From NCBI RefSeq assembly GCF_035046505.1, contig NC_089826.1, positions 80,424,254 to 80,488,253 on the forward strand: a DNA stretch of 64,000 bases, written 5' to 3'. The position numbers and the translations under genes were made by a program. This DNA comes from Tiliqua scincoides. Its lineage: Eukaryota > Chordata > Lepidosauria > Squamata > Scincidae. Numbering within the stretch: the stretch's first letter is position 1; every line of letters starts with the position of its first letter. The notes under the pieces are model-generated. The model saw only the letters and a program-made list of their open reading frames with translations, did not search any database and had not been told where the DNA came from. This document shows positions 42,148 to 53,459 of this stretch, in pieces.

Positions 42148-42387
42148 TTAATAAATTTTCATTATTCACTCTGTTGCCAACCATACTTATCCACTCACAA
42201 ACATGCCTGTTCTTACGTGAGATGCACACACACAAATATTCAAATTGACTCACAATGGGGAAATTAGCAATACTTGTAGAGCGTCAAATTTAGCAGGGTC
42301 TGACAGTTTGGGGAGTGCTCTTTTGGGTGAACGGTGCAAACAACCTCAAAGTGTTTTAAAATCTGACTACCAGTCATCAGAAGACTG

Positions 42388-42930
42388 AAAGCCCAATCCA
42401 GAGCTTCCAGGCACCCAAGGGAGTAGTGGCGCCAAAGTGGCTACCACTGTATCCAGTGGGTGCTAGGAAGCAGCCGGAGGTCTCCTTGGGAGAAGGGGAC
42501 TTTCATCCCCTTCCTCTAGGGAAAGCCCCAAGCCCCGCAATGGGACTTCTCAAGTCTGCGTTTGCTATTTTGCCGGCGCAGAGAGATTCCTTGTCGGGCC
42601 TTTTGGCCCAAATATAGAGTTCAGGATAAAGTAGAGCAGAACTCGATTGATCCCACCCCTCTCCCACCCCAGTTTCTCCCCGTCCTGCCCCAGAAGTTGC
42701 ACCACCGCTTGGCAATCACATTTACCCCCAGTGGCGGCGTGTCCTCCTTCTCCCGGTTCGGAGCCCAGCACCTGATTGGTGCAAGCCCAGTGCCAGCATT
42801 CCCTACTCTCAGGGTGCTGTAAATGTGCTTAATGGCATGTTTATGGCACCCAGTGCCAGCACTAGGACTTAGCACCGTCTCTCGGCCACTTTCGGCTTGG
42901 GCCTTGAGCTTTTCAAAAGAAGAGAGAGTT
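42388..42930. mobile_element. MITE-like element with GCCCAATCC end
   Basis: GCCCAATCCAGAGCTTCC, GGAGAAGGGGACTTTCATCC and a C/T-rich body parallel the element at 31181. The right border is uncertain and may be near the RTE fragment. Confidence 0.4.
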
Positions 42931-42947
42931 CTTTTTTGTCCTAGTGA

Positions 42948-43382
42948 TTTTCCTGCGTCGGTGCGGGAGCCGCTGTTCTGCAAGCTGCACGCCTTTTGGT
43001 ACAGTCCAGGGCATCTTCTGGGGCAATGTCAAGTGCCTACATATCTTCTTTCAATCGGTCGAGCCACTGCTTCTTTGGTCTTCTTCACGGACGCCGTCCA
43101 GTTGGTCGATATGCCATCTTCGCCGTGCTTGCCTCATCTCTCCTAATAACATGGCTGTACCAGCGGAGTCTTGCCTCGCACATCTTGTCGGCAATCAGCG
43201 TAACCCCCATAAGTCATCGTACGTCCTCGTTCATGACTCAGTCCCACCGTGTGAGATCAAGGGACCAGCGGAGCATCTTCATCTCCATAACATGGAGAGC
43301 CTGTTCATGTTTGGTAGACGCTGGCCAACACTCGGAGCTGTATAGGGCAACTGGATGGACCATGGTTTTGTAGATCTTCCCC
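42948..43382 (-). mobile_element. RTE/BovB-like LINE fragment, C-terminal coding part
   Basis: Reading the minus strand, one frame gives KIYKTMVHPVALYSSECWPA, then MEMKMLRWSLDLTRWD, GVTLIADKMCEARLRWYSHV and GRRP..RRPKKQWLDRLKEDM. This order is that of RTE-clade LINEs such as BovB just before their end. About five in-frame stops break it; three are TGA at sites where Arg (CGA) is likely ancestral. It is therefore old. Confidence 0.75.
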
Positions 43383-43570
43383 TTGAGTCATGTGAGAAAT
43401 ACTTGTCATCTAGAATGAACCTTAGAATGCTTGTATGGCAGGCAGGACAGTCACCATGTCTTTTGCCACAACATTTTTTAAGATTTCTCACTGTTCTTTT
43501 CGTTTTAACATCTAGCATGTCAAACATTCTGTGAAAGTTGAAGCTAGCTCACTAGTCTGACTTTCAGTTG

Positions 43571-44160
43571 GGCCCAATGGAAGTCCTTAGTTGGCAACCT
43601 TCAGTCTCGAAAGACTCTGGTATCGCGCTCTGAATGGTGGTTCTGGAACAGCGTCTAGTGTGGCTGAAAAGGCCAATTCGGGAGTGACAATCCCTTCCAC
43701 ACCGGGAGCAAGTGCAGTCTGTCCCTGGTCTGTCTCCCTGGCTATGGGCCTTCCTTCTTTGCCTCTTAGCCTCAGACTGTTGGCCAAGTGTCTCTTCAAA
43801 CTGGGAAAGGCCATGCTGCACAGCCTGCCTCCAAGCGGGCCGCTCAGAGGCCAGGGTTTCCCACCTGTTGAGGTCCACTCCTAAGGCCTTCAGATCCCTC
43901 TTGCAGATGTCCTTGTATCGCAGCTGTGGTCTACCTGTAGGATGCTTTCCTTGCACGAGTTCGCCATAGAGGAGATGCTTTGGGATCCAGCCATCATCCA
44001 TTCTCACGACATGACCGAGCCAACGCAGGCGTCTCTGTTTCAGCAGTGCATACATGCTAGGGATCAAAGCACTGGCACCAGCTCGACCTGATTCTCACCA
44101 GTCGCTCCAGCCTTCCCAGCATCAAGATCACACGCAGTTATCAGGCCCAATGGAAGTACT
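43571..44160 (-). mobile_element. Twin-primed copy of the I-group-like LINE
   Basis: The part 43588-44063 matches 32656-33132 in the same orientation (LINE 3' end). The part 44064-44143 matches 35137-35215 but inverted. The whole is flanked by GGCCCAATGGAAGTCCT (43571-43587) and GGCCCAATGGAAGTACT (44144-44160). Identity to the first copy is very high. The frame over 43564-44067 still encodes the C-terminal CSRCGRDCHSRIGLFSH motif. Confidence 0.85.
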
Positions 44161-44199
44161 ATGCTACCATTGGTACATAGATTGTGTATTTTCTTATAC

Positions 44200-44400
44200 A
44201 GCAGTGGTTTTCTAACTGTGCATTGCAACACCATGGGGTGCTGCAGGCCACCAATCTGCCAACAGCAAGACTTTGCAGTAGGAGGCTCAGTGCAGTGGAC
44301 AGAGGTCCTGTATGTGATTTTAGTGCACTCTGAAGACCTTTACCTCTTACCTGCGTATGTAGGGCTCCCACATGCCTCCAAACCCAGACTTAACTGGCAA
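44200..44400. mobile_element. hAT-like element fragment
   Basis: CAGCAGTGGTTTTCTAACTG with CATTGCAACACC resembles a hAT left end. No right end was found. Confidence 0.4.
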
Positions 44401-45200
44401 TGACATCTGTTGTACACAATTGTCACACATTTTTTGGCACTATAAGTATTTCTACAATTAATCTTTCCTCGGCTTTCTTTGATTATTAGAATAACTTTGC
44501 ATTAGCAATTCAGCGTTGTGCCCAGCTCTCCCCCTTGCAATATTCCTACACTTTTCTGAACCTACATAATAGTAATTTGTAACTAGCCATAGAGAGTCTT
44601 ACATGTGAAGAAAAAGCAATTCTTTTTAAAAAAAAAAATAAATAAAAATAAAAGCTTCATAACTTATTGTGAAACCACTGGATAGTTTGCTTGGCTCAGT
44701 CTGCCATCTGGTTAGGGATGTGTTAAACCACTGCAAATGAAAAGTAGCAGTTTAGCAGATTGATTTCATGAGAATGTAAAGACTTCTTATTAGCATGTAA
44801 ACCTTAAGACAGGAGTGATTTCTCACCGTTTTAAAAATCTCTCCTGTTGTGATTTATTTATAGATAGAAGGAACGTGGCAGATCTGGGAGCTCTGGATCA
44901 CTCAGAAGCACAAAATTAGTCTATTGAGGTCAGCTGATTCCCCTGATCAGAAGGATTCTGGGCTGTCTGTTCCAGCCAGAGGCATAACTAGGGCAGAGCC
45001 TGAGGGGCAACTGCCCCAGGCACTATGCTGGGGTGAGCGCATGACTGCCTCTCAGATTCCACTCTACTTACAGTAGAGGCATCAGCAGCTTTATGCTCCC
45101 TGTTCCTTCTTCTTCTTCAAAGGGTACCTTCACAGGAGAAGGAATGAGGGTTGCTAAGTCACAGCATAAAGCACCCCTCCTTCGGGGAGAAGGCAGAAGT
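44401..45200. other. AT-rich intergenic, no gene seen
   Basis: An A-rich stretch at 44628-44653 is the only simple repeat. A partial hAT-like start (AGAGGCATAACTAGGGC) is at about 44980. Confidence 0.35.
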
Positions 45201-45204
45201 AACT

Positions 45205-45455
45205 TCTAATTGGGTAAGAGGCACTTTTTCAAGTGGGTGCTCCTCTTTTTAGCAGGGGGAGAGTAACTGGCCCACCTCACCCCAGCACTGTCTGTTCTAG
45301 TGGCTGTCTGCTGGTATTCATTTGCATCTTTTTAGATTGTGAGCCCTTTTGGGACAGGAAGCGATTTAGTTATGTGATTTTTTTCTGTAAACCGCTTTGT
45401 AAACTTTTAGTTGAAAAGTGGTATATAAATACTGTTGATTGATTGATTGATTGAC
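45205..45455 (+). repeat. LINE/SINE-type 3' end, plus strand
   Basis: It matches 13063-13300 in reverse. It ends GTATATAAATACTGTTGATTG with a TTGA simple repeat tail. Confidence 0.6.
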
Positions 45456-46161
45456 TGCCTTCTGGGATCTTCTCAGAGGAGGAGGCGTAGTTGGCTTCAT
45501 GCCCCCCTTCCCTTCTCCTGTGATGGCTCCTCTTCAAGCAAAAGGAATGGGGGTGGGCACAAAGGTGCTACAGCTCAGTTGGGCATTATCCAAGTGTAGT
45601 TCTTGAACCTGTTCAGTTTGTGAGCCTTCCAGAGCTTCCAGAAGCAGTGCTGTTTTCACCAGGCAAGGCTATGAGAATCTGGAGGCACCTTGTGAACTGG
45701 GACTTGTAGATAGCCAGGGATGCCAGGGCAGAGTAATTTCGCTCCCTTTTATTAAGATTGGGCAGTCTATTCTGTATCCTAGAGCAGTAGCACAGCTGTG
45801 CCATCTGGCACCCTCAGAAGGCAGGGGTTAAAGGCCTTAGAAAGACATGTCCAGGTTTTTTTGGCAAAAACTGTAAATGCCTTTCTAAGGCCTCCAAGGG
45901 GCCTACTGAGGGTTGGGAAGGCTGTACAAGCCCTTCCCAAGCCTCAGAAGGCTGCTCTTTTGCCTCAGGTCCACTGTTGGGGGCATGGGTTGGCACCCCT
46001 TCAAGGGATGGTGCCCTGGGCAATTGACCCCCCCCCCCAGCCCTCCCTTAGATTTGCCACTATCCTAGATTTCTTTGGGTTCATTTTGGACTGTACTCAT
46101 TGTCTGACTTCTTCAACAATGAAGATATGTGTTAGAGAGGAATGTGGTGATCTAATGGTTG

Positions 46162-46503
46162 CAGTGGCATCGCCAGGAGGGTGCGGGAGATGAAGCTGGT
46201 GCAGGGGGAGGTGACACCACTACCAAACAAAATTTTTAAAATCTTGGTATTTTTGAATAATACCATCATGTTATGTATCAATCAATGTGTCATTTCTTGC
46301 AGAATGCAATGAAACAAACCATGTTGAAATATTGCTATTCTATCAAAAGTTAAAGCCAAAAAACCACTGTGGTGGGACGATGGTGCATCATCACACCCAG
46401 TGCCCGGGAGGTTGCCCTACCCACTTCATGGGAGGAGGTCCATCAGGGCAGTGATGCGCTGGCCTCCTGCACTGGATGACAGAAACAACTAGTGACACCA
46501 CTG
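46162..46503. mobile_element. hAT-like MITE
   Basis: The ends CAGTGGCATCGCCAGGAGG and CTAGTGACACCACTG, with flanks AATGGTTG and AATGGTTA (7 of 8). It is related to the ends of 36666-37929. Confidence 0.65.
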
Positions 46504-46711
46504 AATGGTTAATCTCCTGCTGAGCTGTTGGTAGTGGAGTAGATTATTTTTCTACTTTCAGAAAAATAATTCAGAGTGTTCAGAGTACGCTCTGAATTTT
46601 CCTTGCAAGCTAGGCCCAGCTTACAATAGGGGGATTGGAGAAATGTAAGTTGAGAGCAAGCGGCTAAACTGAGTGGGAGAGATGCAAAAAGGATAGGAAA
46701 AATGTTCGCAC

Positions 46712-46725
46712 GTTGCCTAGGCAAC
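46712..46725. promoter_or_regulatory. Perfect RFX X-box palindrome, site 1
   Basis: GTTGCCTAGGCAAC is the full symmetric X-box bound by RFX factors (consensus GTTRCC-spacer-GGYAAC). It lies in sequence without recognised repeats. Binding is inferred only. Confidence 0.4.
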
Positions 46726-47162
46726 TTGGTTCCATTGAAATCAGGAGGCCTTGGAGCTATAGGCCAAGTAACCATCATCATTCTAATATTTATTATTTGT
46801 AACATGTCTCCAAGTTCAAAATGCAGTGCAAAAATAAAAATTGTAAGACATTTCCTGCTGCAGGCATGCAAATCCGACCATCTTAATAAGTACCTTCATT
46901 AATATGATGCTGTTTATAAATATAGGAACCATAGCATGCATTTGCTCCTGATCACTGGAAATCTGATTCAGAAATTCTCTTGGCTTTGGAGATTTCACTA
47001 GATGTTGCCCACATACTTTCACATATGTCCTTGCAATAACAAGGACCAGAAATCTACTTCTTCTCCCCCACTTTTTTTTTAAAGCAAATGAAGGGTTAGA
47101 TAACCAAGAAGTGCAATTTTACACCCACTTCAATATTCTGTGTTTACATGGAATTACTACAC

Positions 47163-47372
47163 GCAATGGCGTAGCTAGAAGGGGTGCAAGGCACTAGGTT
47201 TTGCAGGGAGCCTCACTGCAGCGTGCAAACGGCCCCTCGCCTTCGTGGAGGCGTGCACATCCATTTTGAACCCACCACCCAGAATGACTTTGAAGGGGAA
47301 GGGCCGCTTGCATGCCACAGTGAGGCTCTCCATAAAACGTAGTGCTTTGCACCTCCTCTAGCTATGCCACTG
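47163..47372. mobile_element. hAT-like MITE (CAGTGGYGTAGCTAG family)
   Basis: CAATGGCGTAGCTAGAAGGG to CTCTAGCTATGCCACTG with the family body (GCAGGGAGCCTCACTGCAG). Confidence 0.65.
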
Positions 47373-47844
47373 ACTGTTCATGCAGCCCTATAAGGTGCCG
47401 CTGTTTTTGGTTCAGAACTGCAGCAATGGTGTTAGATCGTTGATGTTTCTTGAGGAAAAATAATGCCTCCCAACTAACATGTTATTAATCATTTCATTTT
47501 TCTGCATTTGAAGTTCTTTGAGTCAGCCACCGGGTAGATGGGACTCGTCAGCCTGGGAAGGCAGCTCATCTGAGAGAAGGAAAACTCTGATCCCAAACCT
47601 CCGCTGCCTTGTGGCTACATCCAGTTATGGAAAAGGCTTCAGGAGTCAACCTCGAGGCAAAATCCAGAGCCGGAGTCCCTGAAGCAGTTCATGGCTGAAC
47701 ACAGTCACGTTCTGGCAACTCCTGCAACGCCGCTGGAACCAACTGTATTGGCCTCTGCCTTTCCATTGGACTATTTCAGTGACGTGGAAAGGGGGGATTT
47801 GCTGCATGGGAAACAGCCTATCCTCCATACCTACTTTACCCAGG

Positions 47845-47932
47845 CTTTGCGCACTGGAGAGGACACTGTTCCAGAACCACCATTTAGAGCGTGACACCAT
47901 AGTCTTTCGAGACTGAAGGATGCCAACAAGAA
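47845..47932 (+). mobile_element. 3'-terminal fragment of the I-group-like LINE
   Basis: CTGTTCCAGAACCACCATTT to GAGACTGAAGGATGCCAAC matches the last 85 bases of the LINE. It is comparable to 7232-7320. Confidence 0.7.
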
Positions 47933-48037
47933 GAGTCAATTTATTTTTATGATTCAAATTTTAAAGTACATAGATGATTATTCTGTCCAGATCCTTTTTG
48001 TTTCTTTGCTTAATATGCTGCTCAAACCAGATAACCT

Positions 48038-48062
48038 GTTTTTTTTTTTTTTTTTTTTTTTT
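48038..48062. repeat. Poly-T run
   Basis: About 24 T precede GGCAAAAGTG. It may be a reversed retroposon tail. Confidence 0.85.
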
Positions 48063-49380
48063 GGCAAAAGTGACTGTGGTTTCTCCCCCTCTTCACTGAT
48101 GCAGCCATGCCAAAACAACTTGTGCTGCATCCTGTGGCACAGTGGTTGAAAATGGCTGATCTAGATAATGTCATTGTCGAACTATCACAACCTAGTGTTT
48201 TCTGTGTCATCCCACAGTATTTTTTGTGGCAATTTGTTTGCAGTTAAATGCTGTTGTAATATGGTCTTGTCCAGTGTGGACAGGCAAAGTGCTGTTTAGA
48301 TCTTAAAGACTGTTTTGCCTTTAAATCAAGCACTTCCTCTCTACAGGTTCAGTTCACCTTGTTACTTACTTCTTGTTGAGGACTGCTGGAAGATTGGTGA
48401 TGAATTGCCCCTTAATTTCCCCCTGAACTGAATTGCCCCCCTCCAAAGTCGGTTTCTGTTCCTATAAGTTAATTTCTGTTCTTGTAAACTGCCTTGAGTG
48501 TGGTAGAAAGGCAGGGTATAAATTCCTTAAATAAATAAATAATGGGGAAAGGGTTAGATTTAGCAATTGATTTTCTACTATTTTTCCTCCTTTTTATTAT
48601 TTTTTAAAAATTGGAGAATAAACTCTATAAAAAAAGAAAAGGCATAAAATGAGAGGAAATCAGTAATTAAGACATCTTTCCTCATAGGAAAAGCTGCTGA
48701 TATTAGGACATTTCAGAAGGTCTAGTCAAGGGTTAATGAACAGCCTATTAAAACACTAATGCTTTTAAGTATGATTGTTTTATATGGTTTCATTTATTGT
48801 TATTGTTTATTTTAATATCTTTAGCCACAGTGGGAAGTTCTGTTCATAAGGTGAAGTAAAAAAGATGTATAAATAGACAGAGACTTAACACCCTAGCTGG
48901 GAGCAACAGAGAGCAATAAAACAGGCTGAACCTACAACCTACTTTTAGTTGAAGTTGCCAGGAGGAGCCTTTGTTTTAATGGGACTTTTTGTAAGTAAAC
49001 ATTATAGGAAGATCTTGAAAGTGGGAAAGCATTGCTGGGTAATACAGGTATATTGCTGTGTGAAAGCTCTCTTAATTTTACTTCCACCGAATTGCGGAGA
49101 AGCAATCAATGCCTTAGCAGCACTAAAGGTTTCCAAATGGAAGCAACCATCCTTTATGGCATATCTACATACTGTATTTGGATGTATTTTCAGCAGTTTA
49201 ACTACAATTCACATTAATCATGTTGAAATCGCCAGTAAGAGTGTTCAAAAGGATTAGCAAATTTATACAAATTATGCCGAATGTAGAATTTGAAACAGAC
49301 AACACACTGCAAATCTTGTTGCAGGTTAAAAATGGGGAAATTTTGTTGTAGCAAAGAATAATCATAATGCTTAACAGTCA
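48063..49380. other. Intergenic, LINE/SINE-type tail, no gene seen
   Basis: GTAAACTGCCTTGAGTGTGG..AAATAAATAAAT at 48478-48543 is a retroposon 3' tail. The rest is AT-rich with no exon-like pattern. Confidence 0.4.
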
Positions 49381-49382
49381 AA

Positions 49383-49475
49383 GAGCTTCTGCTTTGTAAC
49401 CCTTACAACAAACCTGCAACGTAGGTACAAGCGATTATCCTCATATTGCACATTAAGGTGAGGCTCAGAGACAGC
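49383..49475 (+). mobile_element. MIR-like CORE-SINE fragment
   Basis: ACCCTTACAACAAACCTGCA and GCGATTATCCTCATATTGCA, with TGAGGCTCAGAGA, follow the MIR core order. Confidence 0.45.
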
Positions 49476-49629
49476 TCTTTGTCATGGACAGTCGCCCTAG
49501 AAACAGAGCCACACAACCTGGAAGAGTTTTTCATCGATTTTCAACACTGTGTTCTAAACCCCCTAGGGCACACCTGCGCACTGTTTGCGGCACACCACAG
49601 CACACCAGTTGAAAATCAATGTTCTTCAC

Positions 49630-49929
49630 CAGGGGTCTCCAAACTTTTTGGCCAGAAGGCCGCATCAAATATCTGGCATGATGTTGAGGGCCGGAAAAAA
49701 AAATTTAAATATAAAATTTATATAAATAAATTAGAGAGAGAACTGAGATGAGTGAATGAATGAATGAATGGGCTCATTTATTCAACCTCTAAGGCCCTTA
49801 GAACACCCTCCAGACACAACCAGAGCATAGTTCCTGTCATGTTTGGCCAAGTGGGCCAGAGGCTTTCAGGGGACAAGAGGCTTGCCATGGGCCGCATCTG
49901 GCCCCCGGGCCGGGGTTTGGAGACCCCTG
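49630..49929. mobile_element. hAT-like MITE (CAGGGGTCTCCAAAC)
   Basis: The ends CAGGGGTCTCCAAACTTTT and GGTTTGGAGACCCCTG are inverted repeats. Flanks TTCTTCAC and TTCTACAC match at 7 of 8. Confidence 0.75.
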
Positions 49930-50129
49930 TTCTACACCATGTACGCGCTCTCATTTTACATAGTTTTATTCTGCATATTTTCAAAATGGTTTTGCTGTCT
50001 TGCAAGTCTTGGGAAGGGGTAAGAAAATACATAAAGTGTAGCAGCTCCTTCCTTCAGCCACCTCTTTTTCTTCCTAGAGTTTTGCAGGCACCAAGCTCAG
50101 AAGAACTAGGACTGCTTTGAGGTCATTTT

Positions 50130-50860
50130 TAAAAAATGTTATTTTATCATGTCAGTAAAATTTAAGCATATTCTGGTTTTCCTACTGAGCAGTTGTCACC
50201 TTGGAACAATATACAATAGTGATTACAAAGTGTCTTTATTCCATGCATTCTGTGGCACTATTAAATTTTGCCACTGGGAGTCACTAGTGATCTAGAAGAA
50301 GAAAAAGTCTGTTTTCATCTTATTCAAATATTGCAGAGGCACATTCTATTTCTATCAATCTTTTTTTTTTAAATATAATTTGCTGTTTTTTCCTTTAAAC
50401 TATGAAGTGTTTTTTTTTTTTTTTTATGATTAGAAAACAGATGACCAGTTCTTTAATCTGCATAGGTCACATACTATTGTAGCTATCTTCTGTATTCGCA
50501 AGCTGATTTTATTTAATATTATTGGTCTAATTATTTGCCACTCTCATTCTGCAGTTCCAGAACTGTAATAAGGACCATAACTGACTGAAAAGTGTTTACA
50601 AAGCTGATTATTTATTAAAGCAAAAATGTACTCTAAAAAAAATCCAGCAATTATTTATAATTGCTAACTAGCTCTGATTTTTAAATTCTGTGAAGCTTAA
50701 ATGTCCCTTAAAAAAAAAAATCCTTAGTGATACAAACTGGGCAGTTAACCAAATCCCCATTCAAAAGCATCAGTCAGGGCTAATTTGCTGATCCATGATA
50801 ATTACTTGGTGACTGTTATATTAAGTGGTGTGACTCGCCTCTATGCATTTTATTGTTGTG
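50130..50860. other. AT-rich, repeat-poor intergenic stretch
   Basis: No transposon ends are visible. The part around 50700-50830 contains clustered homeobox-like ATTA/TAAT motifs; it could be a conserved non-coding element, which would need alignment. Confidence 0.35.
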
Positions 50861-50865
50861 TTATT

Positions 50866-51110
50866 TTTTAAATAAAATATTTATATGCCACTTTTCAGTG
50901 AAAGACGTTCACAAAGTGGTTTGCAGAGCACAAGAAATTTTAAAATGATTCCCTGGTCAAGAGTGCTCACAAACAGAAGAGCAGAGAAAGAGACCAGTCA
51001 GCAGCTGCTGGAAAAGCTGCTAATCTGAGATAAGCAGAGACAGTTGCTCTCCCCTGCTAAATGTCAAAGAACCACCACTTAAAAGGTGTCTCTTTGATCA
51101 ATTAATGAGG
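50866..51110 (-). repeat. LINE/SINE-type 3' end, minus strand
   Basis: AAAATATTTATATGCCACTT, GACGTTCACAAAGTGG and GGTGTCTCTTTGATCAATTA are the reversed family seen at 13063 and 45205, more diverged. Confidence 0.5.
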
Positions 51111-51388
51111 ACAATGAGTGATTCCAGTTCTAATTGAACAGGGGTGTGAAGAGGCACACAGTTAGTTCTTGTTATAGAACTAGTTCTTGTTCTTGTGTAG
51201 GGCTAGGTTCCTGGTGGATACCAAATCAGTGGATACTGAATCCTAGTGGATATTGAATTAGTGGACACTGAATCATTGAGCCCATGGAGAACTTGGGATT
51301 AGGTTCCAGGGACTCTTTTCACTCTATGAACCTGAATCTTAACTGAAATATATGGGGATGGGTGATAGTGAGGGCTCATCTACATCTC

Positions 51389-51540
51389 CAACATCCATAA
51401 GAACAGCCCCACTGGATCAGGCCATAGGCCCATCTAGTCCAGCTTCCTGTATCTCACAGCGGCCCACCAAATGCCCCAGGGAGCACCCCAGATAACAAGA
51501 GACCTCATCCCGGTGCCCTCCCTTGCATCCGATGCTTCTT
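51389..51540 (-). mobile_element. CR1-type LINE 3' end, minus strand
   Basis: ATAAGAACAGCCCCACTGGA to GGTGCCCTCCCTTGCATC is almost identical to 16318-16440. Confidence 0.7.
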
Positions 51541-52089
51541 CCTCCTCATCAAGGCTATCCCTGGATGCACTGAAGGTTGACAACGGTTATGGCAATTTCT
51601 CCATACTGGCTATCCCTCCACTCAACCTTGAAGGTTGCTGACTCAACACTGAGGCCTCAGAGATCAGCAGTGGGGAGGGGGCTGGTTCACCTCCTCCTGT
51701 CTCTTGGCTCCTTCCCTTGGCTTGCCCCAGCCCCAGAGCAGCCCTCAGGCAACCTTCCAGAGACCTCTCATCATCAGTCTCTCATCATTGCCAGGGTTGT
51801 GAAGGTTCAACTGGAGTCCCCGGGATGATGCCCAAGATAGTTGACCAGGTTTGGAAGTGGACGAAAATGTGTCTGACAATTCTCCACAGGCCAATGCCCA
51901 TTTGATGTGGCACCAGCACAGTATTAGTGGATAATGAAAACAGAGTCATAGATAACAAGAGGTAGCTGGCAGTTCTGACCCTCACAGATAAGCAAATTCA
52001 CATATTAAGAGAACTGATTGTACTCCACTTACCCTGTTTGGGTCAATCTTACAAAGTTCCTTGCTGGATAGAGCTTGGGGAAAAACCAT

Positions 52090-52980
52090 TTCTGTTGTAG
52101 CCCAATCCTATACATATCTATTCATAAGTCCCATTATAGTCAATGGAGTTGACTTCCCAGTACTCCCAGGTGGATAAGCTTGTGGCCTTAGTTTCTATCA
52201 GAAGCTGTCTGTGCATAGCACTGATTGGCTGGCCCTTGAGAATCACAGTACCATCTTCCTTTGCTTCCCCAGAGTAGCTTTTCAGGTTCAAAAAAATCTG
52301 ATTGATTTTTTTTAAAGCAAAACAGCCTAACAAAGCAGTTACAGCATGTCTACTCAGAAGTAACCCCTGTTGGATTTGGTGGTTTTTACTCCCAAGTAAG
52401 TGTGCATAGGATTTCATTCATAATTGAATGACCTTGCAAGGTGCTTAAGGCTGCAAGCCTATACACACACTTTCCTGAGAGTAAGCCTTGTTGAACACAA
52501 TGGGACTTACTTCTGAGTAGACATGAACAGAATTGCACTGTGAAACATATTAATAGGAAAAACAAGCTGCCCGTAGTAGAGATTTGCAAGCATGTGAAAA
52601 ATAGCAGTTTGCAAGCATGTGGAAATATAGGGAGATAAATGTTTGAGCATCTTTTTTGAGTTTATTTTTACTTGTAAACAAATAAAATATCTTTCTAGAT
52701 CTTTTTTTAAAGTCTCATAAACCCAGGTGAATCCCAATAGAGTGTCGGTTTAAAAAGTGGGTCATAGTACTATAAAGTTTGGGAACCAATAGAAAAGACC
52801 ACACTAACTCCTGTGCATGTGTATCCAGATAAATCTTTCCTATCACCTAATATCACCTCAAACCTCTTATTTTCAATTCAGCCTGCAATCCTATTCACAC
52901 TTTCCTGGGAGTAAACTCCACTGAACACAACGGGACTTACTTCTGAGTAGATGTGCATAGGATTGTGTCCTAAGTCAGTT
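52090..52980. mobile_element. Cluster of four palindromic Harbinger-like MITE copies
   Basis: Units lie at about 52097-52175, 52340-52415, 52451-52545 and 52880-52972. Each carries a phrase such as GGGACTTACTTCTGAGTAGA and CCTATACAC/CCTATTCACAC ends. The third and fourth are the best preserved. Confidence 0.6.
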
Positions 52981-53213
52981 TACACACACACACCAGCCTG
53001 TAATCAAATTTTGAGAAATCAAGGGGTATATGTGAATGTGTGAAGCCACTCTCAGTCACCGTGTGAGCATCCACTTGGCAGTCATGATCTCTGAGAGAGC
53101 TTCTTTAGTCTTCTTAGCAATGAACTTTGTGAAGCAGAAATTAAAGCGGACCGGGAGGGACCTAAAGAGAGTCTTTAACGTGGATTTTAGAGGCCTGGCA
53201 AAATGAGTGAATG

Positions 53214-53450
53214 CAGTGGCGTAGCTAGGGGGGTGCAAAGCACTAAGTTTTGCAGGGAGCCTCACCGCAATGTGCAAGTGGCCTCTCCCCTACACAGCCA
53301 TTCCAGGTAGGGGGAGCAAAATGGAACTGAATGCCTCCATTTTTGCTCCCCCTGCCTGCAATGGCTCAGAAGGGGAGGGAGTCACTTGCATGCAGCTGTG
53401 AGGTTCTCTGCAATATTTAGTGCTTTGCATCCCCTCTAGCTACACCACTG
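53214..53450. mobile_element. hAT-like MITE (CAGTGGYGTAGCTAG family)
   Basis: CAGTGGCGTAGCTAGGGGGG to CCCTCTAGCTACACCACTG; flanks AGTGAATG and GGTGAATG match at 7 of 8. A GAAT repeat follows. Confidence 0.7.
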
Positions 53451-53459
53451 GGTGAATGA

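Noticed and set aside
42823-43373. Plus-strand frames of 107-133 codons
   Set aside because: They are antisense to the RTE-like fragment, whose minus-strand frame carries the homology.
53056-53277. Minus-strand frame with a Lys/Phe-rich stretch (KTLFRSLPVRFNFCFTKF)
   Set aside because: I could not tie it to any family, and it runs into a hAT-like MITE. It may be chance or a worn retrocopy; not listed as a gene.
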